Shown: positions 44,701 through 57,219 of the stretch, piece after piece
Numbering within the stretch: position 1 is the stretch's first letter
How the letters are laid out: each line of letters opens with the position of its first letter
From: Helianthus annuus
Taxonomy: Eukaryota > Streptophyta > Magnoliopsida > Asterales > Asteraceae
Direction: 5' to 3'
DNA length: 64,000 nucleotides
Assembly (NCBI RefSeq): GCF_002127325.2
Contig: NC_035433.2
Span: 95,880,723-95,944,722, forward strand
The notes under the pieces: model-generated
Databases searched by the model: none
Told to the model about the DNA's origin: nothing
The model's input: only the letters and a program-made list of their open reading frames with translations
Made by a program: the position numbers and the translations under genes

Positions 44701-46201
44701 TCGTGGCTGATGCATTGAGTCGTAAAGAACGTGTCAAGCTTCACTGTGTTCAGGTTCAATCTGATATTCAAATCCGCATTTCTCAGGCTCAACATACTTG
44801 TGTTACACAAGACTTGATGGGTAAGGAATTACCATATCATATTAAGCCTGAGCTTGAACTGAAAGACAATGGATTATATTATTTCATGGACCGTTTGTGG
44901 GTCCCAAGTCAAGACAATCTTCGCGCTTTGTTAATGGATGAAGCTCACAAGACTCGTTATTCTATCCATCATGGTGCAGACAAAATGTATAAGGATCTTC
45001 GAACCTAGTATTGGTGGCCGGGTATGAAGAAAGACATTGCCTTATACGTATCCGAATGCCTAACTTGTCTCAAAGTTAAGGCTGAACATCAACATCCCTC
45101 TGGATTATTGGAGCAACCAGAGATACCCGTTTGGAAATGGGAAAACATTGGTATGGATCTCATTACCAAATTACCACGCACTAAAAGAGGTCATGACGCT
45201 ATTTGGGTAGTTATTGATCGTCTTACAAAGTCAGCACATTTCTTGCTGATCTGTGAGGATCTATCTGCTGACAAACTTGCTAAAATCTATGTGGATGAGA
45301 TTGTATCCCGACATGGTGTTCCTTTGAACATTATATCTGACAGAGATGCTCGATTCTCGTCTCACTTTTGGAAAACCATGCAATCTGCAATGGGAACCCA
45401 ACTTAATTTGAGCATAGCTTATCATCCGCAAACGGATGGTCAATCTGAAAGAACAATCCAGACACTGGAGGATATGCTTAGAGCTTGTGTGATCGATTTT
45501 GGTGGTAGTTGGGATTCGTATCTACCGTTGATTGAATTCTCCTACAACAATAGTTATCACTCCAGCATCAACATGGCTCCTTTCGAAGCTTTATACAGTC
45601 GAAAATGTCATTCACCGGTCTGCTGTAATGAGATAGGTGAAGCTCAGCTTACTGGACCTGAACTCATTCTAGAGACTACAGATAAAGTCAAGAAAATTCG
45701 CGATAACCTTTAGACAGCTAAGCGTCAAAAGAGTTACACGGATAGAGGACGCAAGCCCTTAGAATTTCAAGTCGGTGATCATGTCCTACTCAAGGTATCA
45801 CCTTGGAAAGGTGTAATCAGATTTGGAAAGAAAGGAAAACTTGCACCAAGATATGTTGGACCATTCAAGATCGTCGAAAGAATCTCAAAAGTGGCCTACA
45901 GACTAGAATTACCTCTTGAACATGGGAATGTTCATCCAACCTTCCACGTATCCAATCTTAAAACGTGTTTAGCTGAAAACCTCCACATACCACTTGATGA
46001 AATTCTTGTTGATAACACGATGCACTTTGTTGAGAAGCTTGTGGAAATAATGGACCGTGAAGTCAAAAGGCTCAAACGCAAGTGCATACCAATTGTCAAA
46101 GTTCGCTGGGAATCTAAACGTGGTCCAAAATTTACTTGGAAACGTGAAGATCAAATGAAGGCGAAATATCCACATCTATTCTCACAAGTTTCCTCTAAAT
46201 A
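41731..46201 (+). pseudogene. Gag-Pol of element E, multiply broken
   Basis: It starts MPPRRDAQQP at 41731. The gag frame shifts near 42243 (after LLCP), with stops at the first Cys cluster (near 42598) and near 42636. The CCHC knuckle CYNCGDLTHYRNQC and protease FDSGAYKSF (near 42960) are in one frame. A shift near 43370 leads to reverse transcriptase, broken by two TAGs near 43731-43739. FIDDILIY is near 43957, followed by a stop near 44108. Shifts near 44453 and 44564 split RNase H ([10 protein letters not shown]). Integrase has a TAG near 45007 and one near 45712, but keeps [13 protein letters not shown] and [10 protein letters not shown] motifs. A chromodomain ([14 protein letters not shown]) precedes the TAA at 46199-46201. 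Domain order and C-terminus match element 2, so it is a chromovirus. It is inactive. Confidence 0.85.
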
Positions 46202-46222
46202 AATTTCGGGACAAAATTTCCT

Positions 46223-46236
46223 AAAGTAGGGGAGAC
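46223..46236 (+). other. Polypurine tract of element E
   Basis: AAAGTAGGGGAGAC, directly before TGTGACATCTG. Confidence 0.85.
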
Positions 46237-46292
46237 TGTGACATCTGTGCTTTTGTAATCATTGTATAACTGTGAAAAGTTCAATTATCAAT
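46237..46292 (+). repeat. First 56 bases of the 3' LTR of element E
   Basis: It starts TGTGACATCTGTG and is interrupted by Copia element D. The remainder is expected beyond the right edge of the window. Confidence 0.7.
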
Positions 46293-46740
46293 TGTAGGAT
46301 CGTGTAGCTGACCCAAATGAGTCGTTCAGAGGAGTTTTACTTTGTTTCAGGTGCGGAAAACAAGAAACAAAGGTAGAAACAGCTTAATCTTCACTTTAAT
46401 CATTGATTATATTGATTTAACATTGATTACAATCAATCTTCACACCGACAGCACCTCGGTATGGAATTCAAGAATTGTTCACATGATTTCGCTCCAGGCT
46501 GACTATATATAGTGTCCTTGATTCCGCTCGAAAGAACACAATAACAGTTGGAGCGGAATTAACACCTTGTGATTTTGCTTGAAACATGCACATGCAGTTT
46601 CGAGCGGAATCATCAAGTTCGAGTGAAATCAGCTTCTAAAACACACAAACTTTCCTATTTTCTCGATCTATGAGCCCTGATCTATACAATCTAATCTAAG
46701 ACTCGATACAAGACGAAGTCGACAGATATATGCACTAACA
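46293..46740 (-). repeat. 3' LTR of Copia element D (448 bp)
   Basis: Minus-strand TGTTAGTGCA to GATCCTACA. It contains inverted GAGCGGAAT/ATTCCGCTC-type words around a TATATATAG site, comparable with the GCGAAACC words of B's LTR. Confidence 0.8.
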
Positions 46741-46753
46741 GACTCCCCCTCAG
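46741..46753 (-). other. Polypurine tract of element D
   Basis: Minus-strand CTGAGGGGGAGTC abuts the LTR. Confidence 0.7.
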
Positions 46754-48818
46754 ATGTTGACGAGTCTGACTGTGTCGAGCCTTTTCAACTTCAGTCTCTA
46801 TCAGTCTCTGGGCTTCACTCTCTCTTTCTTCTCTTGTATGTCTTCAGACTCCCCCTTGCGATATGCTGGCATTCCTTAAGTTCATCAGCATCATCAGCTT
46901 CAGGATCGTTGTCTGGCTTTCATAAGTCCATGATCGTTGCCTGGCTTACTTCAATCCGAGTCCTCAGGTATCGTAACCTGGCTCTTTAGAACACAAGCTT
47001 CTCAGGATCGATCAACCTGGCTTACTATCACACAGCTTTGATTCCAAGATCGTCACCTGGCTCTCTTCCAGCTCAGGATCTTTAAACTCAGTTCATACTT
47101 AAACCTGCATAAACTCTACCTCAAAGTAAATTTCACTCATTTACATATTTCAAATATAGAGACATGCACTAACTTACACTCTCCCTCAAAACCAACCACA
47201 ATGATTTTTCTCATATAATTCTGATGAACCATTTGAAGATTTGATTAAAATACAATCAATTAAAAACAAATTTTCCCTCAAATTTTGCTCATCATGTTTA
47301 GCACTCGGAATTTTGAAAATCAGCTTTTCAATACCAGTTGTCGAAAAAAAACCTTTTGAATTTTTCAAAATTTATGCTAAAACACACTAAAATCTTTTTG
47401 GATTTTGAAATAAGAGAAATGTAATGCAGTAAAGAAATATTTACAGACAATATTTTTGTGAGTTTGTGTAAGAGGATCATATCAGATTTATAAGACATAT
47501 CACCAGCACCGTTAAGCTTCATTTCATTTTAAGTTCTAAACAATTCACCTAGATTGTCAGTATATTTGTCCCCTTAAATTTTCACACAATTTTTAACTGA
47601 TCTGAGATACGATATTAATGTCTTAAGCACTTGAACTTATCCGTGTGTCCCACTACTTGAATATACTCTTGTATCCGGATCCCAATATTCAGTCTTACAG
47701 GTGAGTATACCTAAATGATATCTGTAAGGGGTTAGATGGGAAACTGTGAGAGCTCAGGTCAGAACTTCCGTTCAGCAGAGAGATGACGGCTCGAATTTTG
47801 GTGTGTCCCCTTTAGAGGATCTTTTGTTACAACAGCAATGACTATCAATTTTATTGTTTCATCAATTTGCTGAGGGCGACGCTATATTTCAAGCTTTTGC
47901 GGAAAGTATTATGCAGGGACTAGGACAGTATTTCCATACAGCAGAAGTCCCGGGATAATACCCCAGATATCACTAAGCATAAAGACCTAGTATCTCAGAA
48001 AGAGGGACCTTTCAAACAAGATTTCGGGGGTTACCCATATATCCAAGAAGTTGTTACCCACGAATTAAGCAAGTTTGAATTTTTAGGTTTATATCTCGTC
48101 ACAATCTACTAAATGTGCAAAAACCTACTGGCATATCCGCAGTGAGATTGTTTATCACATTTTAACTTTCCATTTCTTTAGCATGTTGTGACAGTCCACT
48201 GATGTACTATCATTTCCTCTTCTTATACAACAAAGCTCTTTTTACATTTTATCATGTTTTTGTCTTTTTCAAATTTTCAAATGTTTTTGGATTTTTTTTT
48301 AAATTTCTACTCCCCCTAAAATGCAAACACATTTAAAAAATTGAAAACAAACTGTACAAGTAATCTTGACAACCGAAATCGAATCGCCTCAAATCGCCAG
48401 TCACTTGGCATAAACAATCAGAACTTCCCCTATCAACAAACTATTTTCTCATTATGATTTCAAAACACTTAAGTTTGTTTTAATCAAAATGATTTTTTCC
48501 AGAAAATAAGTTTGTTTTTACCACTTGTAAGTTTGATAGAAAACAACCTGTAAGGATTGGTTTATCATCTTGTTCATTCAACCACTTGTAGCAGATCAAG
48601 TACAACTTAATGTCCCTGATTTACCACTTGCATGTATGTAACCTTTGTATCACTTGTAAAAACACAAACACCTGTACCATGTGTAGGAAACAAACATCTA
48701 CACACGTCATTTTACCAATCAAAGATGCCGATTCCTGCTTCTCACTTACCAACCTGGAAGCTCCGGCGTAGTCCTTCAACCTGTAAAATTTCAACATTAG
48801 AATATTCACAAACACTAT
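46754..48818 (-). other. Non-coding internal region of Copia element D
   Basis: No open frame of note. The 47810-48070 portion is strongly conserved with B (8395-8660), although the LTRs of B and D differ clearly. The right end (near 48750-48775) again has a GTAAGT donor-like site, at the point equivalent to B's gag end. Confidence 0.6.
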
Positions 48819-49015
48819 TGTCACACCCCGACCACGTAGAACATACAAAACGTGGCGGAAATGTCGGGGAGTGTTGTAACAGAATCAATTGTTTCAAATC
48901 CATGGTAAACGAAGTTTCGTTTTATTAATCAAACATGAAAGTTTACATTGTCTTAAACAAGAACCAAAGAATACATAACATAAATTAACTAGTTCTTGTC
49001 TCGTTTTAAGTCACT
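48819..49015 (-). repeat. 3' LTR of element F, left piece
   Basis: Starts TGTCACACCCCGACC and is interrupted by the CACTA transposon. Resumes at 53876. Confidence 0.9.
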
Positions 49016-49039
49016 CACTACTAGAAAATATGGTTTTTG

Positions 49040-49600
49040 CCATGTAAATTTTGGTTACAAAATGGTAGCAATTTCCTTATTGTCACCGGTTTGCCACCGA
49101 AAATATGGTGATAAAAACACCCGTGTCAATTGCTCTATTGCCACCAAATTGCCACCATTTTTATATATTGCTATCTTATTTTACAACCATAAAATTGGTC
49201 AAAATTATTTGCCACCGCTTCATGTTTGCTACGCTCCGCCTTGTTTGCCACCAAGTTATGACGCGTTTTCATACCATTTAGCCACTGATTTGCCACCATT
49301 TAACCATCGGTTTTTGTAGGTTTTGATACCATTTAGCCACGGTTTTGATACCATTTATCCACCGATATTGCCCCCATTTAGCCACCGATATCGCCACCAT
49401 TTAACCATCAGGTTTTGCACATTTTAATTTCATTTAGCCACCTATATTGCCACCATTTAGCACCGATATTGCCACCATTTAGCCATCATTTTTCACACAA
49501 TTTGCACCATTTAGCCATGATATTGCCACCATTTAGCCACCATTTTTTAGACAATTGGAACCATTTGCTACCATTTATTTGCTACCATACTGATTACTGA
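49040..49600. repeat. Left subterminal repeats of the CACTA element
   Basis: Some 15-20 copies of TTGCCACCATTTAGCCA-like words, in loosely regular spacing. Such arrays bind the element's own regulatory protein in characterised CACTA elements. Confidence 0.75.
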
Positions 49601-50880
49601 TTACTGGAATATTGGTTTTTAATTCAGATTTCTTTTCTCCCTGCTATTTCATCAAAATTACATATAAATAAAACTACAAATAATATAAAAAAGTCTAATA
49701 AAATCCCATAATTATATAAAACATCTTGTTTTCAAAAGCATATAAAAAATACCAACTAAAATATAAACCAATTAAAATTATCCTAATAAGATAAACATCT
49801 AAACATTCAAAACCAAGTGTTTATAGCCTATCTTCGAACTGTAACTGTTAACATATCTTCAATTTGTGACATCCTATCAAGCAACGCATCTTTATCCACC
49901 TTATCTTTTTCTTTGTCAGCCAACAACCCCGCAATAATTCCATTGAACCTTTCTATTTCTTCATCTTTTTCCTTAACGAGCTCCTTGAAAACTAAGTTTA
50001 ACTTTTCAATCTACAAAATAACCAATGAAAAGAATCAAGAAATCAGAATTTACGAAAACTAATAATGGGTCAAATTGGTTGCAAAGAAAACAAAATACAA
50101 CTGTGAGCTACAATTCAAGTGCTAGAAGCTAGATAGCATGTTCTAGTTTGTTTACATATTAAAAAGGAAACTATACCTAATTTTAAAAACATTTTTTTGT
50201 ATGAAACAAACCGTAAAGAAGGTGTAATCAAATCATTATGAAATTCCTTAACATTCTCACTAATTTAAGAGCATCAAACCTAACAATAAAAAACAAGCAT
50301 CTCAAACCAAACAAACATAATAACAGTGGGAAACGATATAAATGCACAAAAGTTACTAGTCTAAAAGGATTAAAAATACCTCAGGGTCTTCTCTGCTATG
50401 TACACACGGGTCACTATCATTGCCTAACCCCTACACTTTTCCTTTCTTCTTGCCCTCAGCTCGTGACCACAAGTCTTTGTCAAAATTTGGATGTTTATTA
50501 CGTTCTTTCCCATACTTCTCCTCAAGAAAACCTTCATATTTAACCTAATGGGATAAACACATAATTATATTATACAAATTTCATTGTAATAAACTTTGTG
50601 TTTTTAATTTTGAAATACTTTGTTTAGATTTACTAATCAATTGACTTACCCAAGTCTCCTCTGCCCTAGCATCAACCCATACAAGATTTTCTTCTTGAGC
50701 GTCCCCTTCAGAATCAACATCCAAAAGTAGTGAACTGCTACAACTTAGATCTTTATCCAATGGTCGACTTCGTTTCCTGAAGTGTGCTTGCTTCCACGCT
50801 TCACGAACTGTCAATTCACGCCCAAGTTTCCTTTTCTGTAGAATTTAGAAGTTAATAAAAATGATGATATTGATATGATA

Positions 50881-50882
<2 letters not shown>

Positions 50883-50947
<65 letters not shown>
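50883..50947. repeat. (TA)n microsatellite
   Basis: About 30 TA units without interruption, inside the intron at 50975-50836 of the TNP1-like gene. Confidence 0.95.
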
Positions 50948-50950
<3 letters not shown>

Positions 50951-51202
50951 AAAGAGCGAAATTAACAATTTTTACCGCTTTTCTTTTCATGGTCACATAG
51001 GATTGAGATCCTAGTGTATGTTTGCCGCCGGTTGCCCTACTTCTAATGTCTTTGTTTCTTAAAGACTTTGCTTTCCTCTTAGGTGTGTTCCAATGGTCAA
51101 GCATTTGTTTCCATATCTCAGATCTTATCCATGTTGGTTTAAAGTCAATAAGATCGGTCATATCGTCTCCAACATTTTTACCTTGTTCCTTCGCCTTAGC
51201 TT

Positions 51203-51428
51203 TAGGGGCTGTTTGGTAGCCTCTGAATGATCATTAAGAGGCTACCTCTTAATGGAACCATTAAGAATTTTACAAATGAGAAGTTAGAAGAATGTGACAT
51301 GTGATGATTTACCATTCAGAGGTTATCTCTTAACCATTCAGACTTGAGGTTACTTCTTATTCATTCAGAGGTTTTAAACCATTAAGAAGTAGCATCTGAA
51401 TGGTCATTAAGAGGCTACCAAACAGCCC
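51203..51428. mobile_element. hAT-like MITE (226 bp) in exon 2 of the TNP1-like gene
   Basis: Ends TAGGGGCTGTTTGG and CCAAACAGCCC form terminal inverted repeats extending into GTAGCCTCTGAATG. An 8-bp direct repeat CTTAGCTT flanks it (51195-51202 and 51429-51436). Internal copies of CATTCAGAGG and CATTAAGAGG recur in both orientations. No coding capacity. Confidence 0.82.
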
Positions 51429-51844
51429 CTTAGCTTCATTCCGTACGTTACGCAACAAAGTGGGGAATTTACCAGCAATGCACTTCTCCCAGCACCTATC
51501 AATTTGTGCATTGTTTTTATCCTCCCATTGATAATACATCTATGAAGGGAAAAAAAAACAATAAATAAACATACAAAATGTTCCAACAAGTTAAATAAAA
51601 ATTGTCAAGTACACACACCTGGGATCGCTCAAACAATCGTGTCCTGTGCTCATTAGGAACATCTCTCCAGCTGTCCCATGGACCGGACCACAAACTTATT
51701 AAATTTGATGAAATAGTCCGGGTAGCAGTCCCTTGATTACTAAATCTACAAAATGAAAGCAATGAATACAAAACCATATTAGTAACATATTTTATGTACA
51801 TAAAGAAACAATATATGTGTACTTACTCTCCTTCTATAACCCAA

Positions 51845-51970
51845 ATGGGCTGTTCGAGCGTGGTTCGGGTCAAAACGGGTCAATTACCAAAAAGGGTTGT
51901 TTTGGTTCGGGTCGAAACGGGTTCGGTTCGGAACGGGTTCGGGTTGAAACGGGTCCGGGTCAGAATGGGT
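51845..51970. repeat. GGTTCGGGTC/AAACGGGTC-rich repeat inside CACTA
   Basis: Eight or so loose copies of a GGGTC/GGGTT decamer. Short frames here are by-products. No element ends recognised. Confidence 0.5.
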
Positions 51971-53480
51971 TTTTTTTTGCCCTGTATTTTAGATATTCGA
52001 CTCACACGCTAGGACATGTCCCAATCAACCCGTTTCTAATGCTGAAAAACTTAAGTCTAAATATTTCTGTTATCTCGACCCGTTTTTTAATACTTGAGCA
52101 ACCCGTGGCATGAACTATAAAAACTTTAGTTGGTCATGAAACCCATATGGGCTGTGCACTTCAAGCTTTTTGAGACGTCGGGCGTATTAGGGGTGTTCAC
52201 GGTTCGACTTAAGACCGTGAAACCGCCCAAATCGTCATCGGTTTGGTTCTACGGTCGGTTTTTTCTCTAAACTTCCGGTCGGTCGACTTCAAAAATCTCA
52301 AACCATAGTGAACGATTGGGTTCACGATTTATACCTAAAACCGGTCGTATAAAACCGATCCGGACCATAAAATTTGAGTATACTTTAAGTTTGTAAATAT
52401 TTTAAATTACACTTATTTAACTAATTATATTTTTATATTGTGTTTAACTAAAATGTAATTGAACCATTACTAGTTTGGTTAAAATAAAAGTTCAGCCTAC
52501 AATCTAAGATTCTAAGCCCCAGTTAATATTTTTTAACCATGATAAAAATTCAAAACAATGGAAACCCTGCTCGCCTGTAGCATTTCTATCCAATGCTTAT
52601 ATGAGGTTCCATCTAACTTTTAACCCTTCTGTATGTTTTTTTTAGATTACTTAATGATCAGATCATAGCAAGACTTTATGTTTATTATATGTAATATCAG
52701 TTAAATAGAATGTGTATATTCTTATCAACACTTTCTGTTTGTTTTATGTATAATAGTTTATGTAATGGTTTAATCCTTTGTATTTTTATTCATGTATTTT
52801 ATATGGGTTTAATAAAGCCTAAACCGTGTAACCAAACCGTTAGTTACGGTTCGGTATTTAATAATAAAAAATCATTACAAAGGATTCTTATTTCAATGAA
52901 TTAACCAAACAGACAAACGTACGCGCATCTGCAGCCACGCGACACTCGTGTTTCTGAAGCCGCGCGCTGCAGCGTTACGGCAGCCGCGCCCATTGCGTCT
53001 GCCTGCAGCCGTGCCCGTTGCGTTTGGCCTCTACGTCTGCCTCCAAACCCTTACTATCCTCATATATTGAAAGTTAAATATGTGTACCTTAAGCTAAATG
53101 TGAGGTATTTTTATTACGGGTCAACTGGCACATGAATACACATCAACTTAACAATATCAACTTAACAATATCAAAACCCCTATCTGATCAATCACAAACC
53201 CTATCATCTGAAGATTCAATAATCCATAAAACAAACACTCAAAATCATGAATTAAAGTTACCTGTCAATCAGAAGTATAAACCGAACGTCAATCGCGCAA
53301 CAGCAACTGGAAAATAAATCAAACGTTTGTTAACCATCCATTGAAAGAAAAAAAAAACGTTTGTTAATCATACCTTCTGCAGAAGTTCGTTCTTTGATTC
53401 AAGCTTTGATGGAATGATGTATAAGGGTGAATAATATTCAGTCAAAACCCTAATTAGTGGAGAGGCCGGTTAGGTGAATT
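51971..53480. other. CACTA internal region without recognised genes
   Basis: A GGGGTGTTCACGGTTCG word at about 52190 and ACGGTTCGGTATTTAATA at about 52850 suggest another old small element between them, but I cannot define ends. 52920-53050 is unusually GC-rich, with CAGCCGCGC repeats. 53100-53480 shows short frames only. Confidence 0.4.
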
Positions 53481-53489
53481 AATTGTGGA

Positions 53490-53871
53490 TAAAATATGGC
53501 GCCATAAATAAAAATAATCACGCTCAAAATTTCATGGTCACAAATATGGTGGCAATTCAACCCTAGCAATTCTAAAAAAGAGCGGACTTGATAAAAAATG
53601 GCCCACCATATTATATTATAATGTTGCTACCGCTCTCCCGGTCACAATTATGAAAATCTATAGCCCACCAATTTTGTTTGGCACGATTTTAAGACCAAAT
53701 ATAAAATAAGGGCAATTTCTTTGCCACAAATTTGTAATGTAACATAAATGGTGGCAAAATTTGCAACCGCTTAGCTACCGTATCATATAAGCACGCTTAA
53801 TTTACTAGATTGCTACCTTCTTTTTTTTCGGTAGCAAAACTTTGGTGACAATTGCCAAATTTTCTAGTAGT
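53490..53871. repeat. Right subterminal repeats of the CACTA element
   Basis: Scattered GGTGGCAA/TTGCCACC words in both orientations, up to the terminal inverted repeat. Confidence 0.65.
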
Positions 53872-53875
53872 GACT

Positions 53876-56800
53876 AAGGCACAGGTCCGCCTAAGTATGT
53901 CTTGATAAGTCCTATGCATCATCTCCTGAAAACACATGTGAAAATAGGTACGTCAGCATAAAAATGCCTGTGAGATACATTGGTTTTGTGAAAACGGAAT
54001 TCATGACTTATGTTTGAGAAAATGTTTAGTCATGAACCTTGTAATTTGCTTTGTCTTGTAAATCATTTGAAAAACGGTAAGATCAGATGATATGTATAAA
54101 TAAGAGAACAATGCATGGTTAACTAAATAACCATGTAAAAATGAGTTTGTATAAGATATGTTGTTTGTAATTCAGTGTCTTGTGAAAAGCGTGTTATTTG
54201 TATAAAATGCTCTATGTATCAAACTGAAATGATTTAAATAATGCTACGATATGTAATACCATACAAACACTTATATATAGGAAGTACCAGCGGCGTATCC
54301 ACCATGCTTGTATCATATTACACACGCCTCGTTACTTAAATCACTTACTCAAACCAAACCATCAAGAAGAAATGTTTAACAACGGTAGAAATGTTTATGT
54401 ATAGTCAAATGTCTATTGTCAACTGTAAGTCATGTCAACGGATACAACTGGTTTACACGGTTCAATGGTTACAAACGGTTCATATAATCGAAGGGTTAAG
54501 ACGGTTCACATAGTCAAATGGTTACAACGGTTCAAAATGTAGTATAATGTGTTCATATGCTGGATGAGCATATGCAACAGAAATGCAATGTGAAACAATG
54601 TACTACGTATGCACACAATGGGCGTACGTAGCATGAAATGTATTGTAGAGTACAACGGTTCAAAATGTAGTATAATGTGTTCATATGCTGGATGAGCATA
54701 TGCAACAGAAATGCAATGTGTAACAATGTACTACGTATGCACACAATGGGCGTACATAGCATGAAATGTATTGTAGAGTACAACGGTTCAAAATGTAGTA
54801 TAATGCGTTCATATGTTGGATGAGCATATGCAACAGAAATGCAATGTGAAACAATGTACTACGTATGCACACAATGGGCGTACGTAGCATGAAATGTATT
54901 ATAAAGCAATGTACTAAGTACGCACACAATGGGCATACATAGCATGAAATGTATTGTAATCATGTACTAATATGTACTAACGAACGGAGCAGGTATATGA
55001 TGTGAAAACATGGAAAACATGAAAGTAACAGGTAGGCACATGTGTTTCACCCCAAAACAGTTTGGAAAACAGTAAAAGAGGGGTTCAATGTACTCACATT
55101 GACTCCTCGAAAACATGTAAAAGATGGGGTTCAATGTACTCACCTGAGATTGCTTTGAGTTCTTGTATAATAACCAAACAATGCTAGATCACGGAATATC
55201 AAACGGCACCTAATAGGTAGCTATGTTAATATACCGGACCTAAATCGGAAGGATCGGATAGTATGCGGGTTCGTAAACCAAACGAGTACGGAGACTCGTG
55301 TAATATGGTTTAACAAAGCCTACATGCTAAAATGAAACCTAACCTAAGTGCTTACGATCCATTACGACCCGTTTAGGTAGCTTATGCTACCCTAACGCGT
55401 CGTTCGCGTAGAACGCGTTCGGAACGCCTAACATCGCGACCACAAGGTATAACCTCAGAAGGTTATAGCTATGGTCACCTAATGTGTTTGGTCGGATCCT
55501 AATGATCGACCAAATGGGTCGGGTTTGAAAGTATAAGTGATGGTTTAGATCGCTTACCTTACGACCCTATATAAGCACTACACTAAAAGTGACGAGCTAA
55601 GCATGTTAGAACATGCTTAACTAAGTTTAGAAAACAGGTTTGGCATCAAAACAAACGGCTTTGATGCTCACGAGTAGTTTGGTTACAAAATATGCAAGAA
55701 TGCACATTTTGGCCGAAACTACGACTCGTCACTGAGCCTAGATAACGTGGTGATTAGTAGGTATAGTCACTACGGACTATAACCATCGTGATCACGCTCA
55801 CGTTATGAAGTTCCATGAACTTCGTGTTGACCATAGGCTGGTCAATGCAGAAAGTCAACAAAACGTTGACTTTCGGACTCGAAAAGAGAATAAAAGAGCG
55901 AAAGAATACTTACGGAGGGTCCCCGAATGCTAATCTAGATCAAAATGGCTCAGGTATGAAACAAAGGTTCCAACTTAGAGCTCTTGATCAGATTGTGTGG
56001 GTTTTTGGCAACAAGGGGGGGGGTATTTATAGGAAAAGCATAACCGTTAGGATCGTTTATCGAATATCGTGCCACGATCTTGTGCGTACACTTGTCAAAA
56101 TATTGTGGTAAGTCAGAACTTGGCCCTTGGCTCTTGATTGGGTGAAAGGGCATTGCCCCTTGATCGAACGAAAGGCCAACTGCATTGAATGCAAGCATTG
56201 AATCTGGTCTAATAGTCCCACGCGGCCCGCCTCAATATGCAGGCCAAACTCACGCGGGCCGCCTGGCCCCGTCTGATCTGCACATATTTTCAGAATTGGC
56301 AGTTTTGGTCCCTGTTGCGCATTTAAGCCATTTCCGACACTTCTAAGGCCCGTAAAGCATCTTTAAGGCCCTAAAATGATGCCTAAACATGGTGGACATG
56401 AAACATGCTCAAAAATTTGTCGGATGTTGGTTCGTTTGGCCGTACGAATGCGATGTTCGGTTAATTACGACGGAATGCGCATAAGCGCGAAAAACGATTC
56501 AAAATGTGTGATGAATGGATTTTTCTCATGCCAAACACTAAGGCATAATATAAGGAGGTTTATATAAATATTTGGACGTCCGGATGTATTCAGAACGTAA
56601 GTTACGCGCGAAAGTGCAAACTTATGCACTTTTTGACACTTTTAGTCCCTGAATGACCCAAAAGTTTATTTTAGCATACCAAACCCCTCAAAGCCTATTT
56701 CTAAGCTATGTAAAGGATATTTATGGTATGTTTAACTTATGGACATGTTTCGGAATGTTTGTTACCGTTCAAATTGGCATACTTTCGCAGTTTGTCAAGT

Positions 56801-57109
56801 TTAGTCCTTGTAAGCGAATTAACTTGTTTTTGCCATACCAGAGCCTTCAAAACTTATTTCTAATTCATGTAAAGGTTATTTAAGGTATGTTGTGTATATG
56901 TTGATGTTCCGGAGTATTTGTCGCGTTAAACTGAGTACGTTTATGCACCAGTTTGCGTATAATTCTCCAGATAGCGTTGTAGAGTTTGAAATTGAACAAG
57001 AATTGATATGTGCAAAAGATACACATATTTATACAAGATCCCAAGTATGAAATACAATATTTCATTGGCTTGGTATTTGTTTGATGGTCGCGGTGACACA
57101 GGTGTCACA
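53876..57109 (-). repeat. 3' LTR of element F, right piece
   Basis: Continues the LTR after the CACTA insertion and ends GGTGACACAGGTGTCACA. Contains a 128-bp array (54535-54960) and a minus-strand TATAAATA (56031-56024). The LTR without the insert is about 3.43 kb. Confidence 0.9.
54535..54960. repeat. 128-bp tandem array in F, left LTR
   Basis: Units start at 54549, 54677 and 54805, plus a partial unit. The same two inverted repeats per unit as in element 1. Confidence 0.85.
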
Positions 57110-57123
57110 GTCTCCCCTACTTT
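57110..57123 (-). other. Polypurine tract of element F
   Basis: Minus-strand AAAGTAGGGGAGAC. Confidence 0.88.
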
Positions 57124-57219
57124 AGGAAATTTCGTCCCGAAATTTATTCGTAGGAGTCTATTTGTGACTCTGCCAAATAACCATCAGCGATATGTTAGGT
57201 AGTATCCTGTCATTTCTTT

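Larger units (their letters stand above)
40871..46292 (+). mobile_element. Gag-Pol Gypsy element 'E' (forward), decayed and truncated at both ends
   Basis: It has a 5' LTR remnant, PBS, leader with likely intron, a full-length but broken gag-pol, PPT, and the first 56 bases of the 3' LTR. Copia element D then starts at 46293. E is the only member of the C/1/F family here that carries pol, so it shows what the autonomous form looks like. Confidence 0.8.
46293..48818 (-). mobile_element. Copia element 'D' (reverse), 3' part, relative of B
   Basis: A 448-bp LTR is followed (on the minus strand, preceded) by a PPT and about 2 kb of non-coding internal sequence homologous to B. It is cut at 48818 by Gypsy element F. 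The gag expected further right is not in the window. Left flank TCAAT (46288-46292) should be the target duplication. Confidence 0.7.
49828..51745 (-). pseudogene. TNP1-like (Transposase_24, Ptta/En/Spm) gene, split by a MITE and one nonsense codon
   Basis: Five exons on the minus strand: 51745-51619 (SLWSGPWDSWRDVPNEHR), 51539-50976 (holding a MITE at 51428-51203), 50835-50650, 50544-50380 and 50010-49828. Every intron has GT and AG ends and lies in phase 0. Exon 2 minus the MITE and one 8-bp duplicate reads through from RNVRNEAK to a segment with WKQMLDHWN and GSQSYVTMKRK. This matches the Transposase_24 pattern of W-x-x-YW, NK-x-NR and HT-GS. Exon 4 has KHPNFDKDLW and a TAG at 50433-50431 in place of an expected Tyr. 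Exon 5 is a coiled coil ending VTVRR with a TAG at 49830-49828. Any exons upstream of 51745 are not recognised. Family role: DNA binding at subterminal repeats. Confidence 0.7.
49016..53872 (-). mobile_element. CACTA (En/Spm) DNA transposon, 4857 bp, with TNP1-like gene only
   Basis: Terminal inverted repeat CACTACTAGAAAAT at both ends, a perfect 3-bp target duplication ACT (49013-49015 and 53873-53875), and subterminal repeats rich in GCCACCATTT. The intact sister LTRs give the empty site (AAGTCACTAAGGC). It carries a multi-exon TNP1/Transposase_24-like gene on the minus strand. No TNP2-type transposase (DDE) is recognisable, so it is probably non-autonomous. Confidence 0.88.

Noticed and set aside
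49415..49600. His/Pro-rich short frame
   Set aside because: It lies wholly in CACTA subterminal repeats.
52190..52870. Second small transposon inside CACTA
   Set aside because: GGGGTGTTCACGG-like and ACGGTTCGG words suggest one, but I could not find matching terminal repeats or a target duplication.
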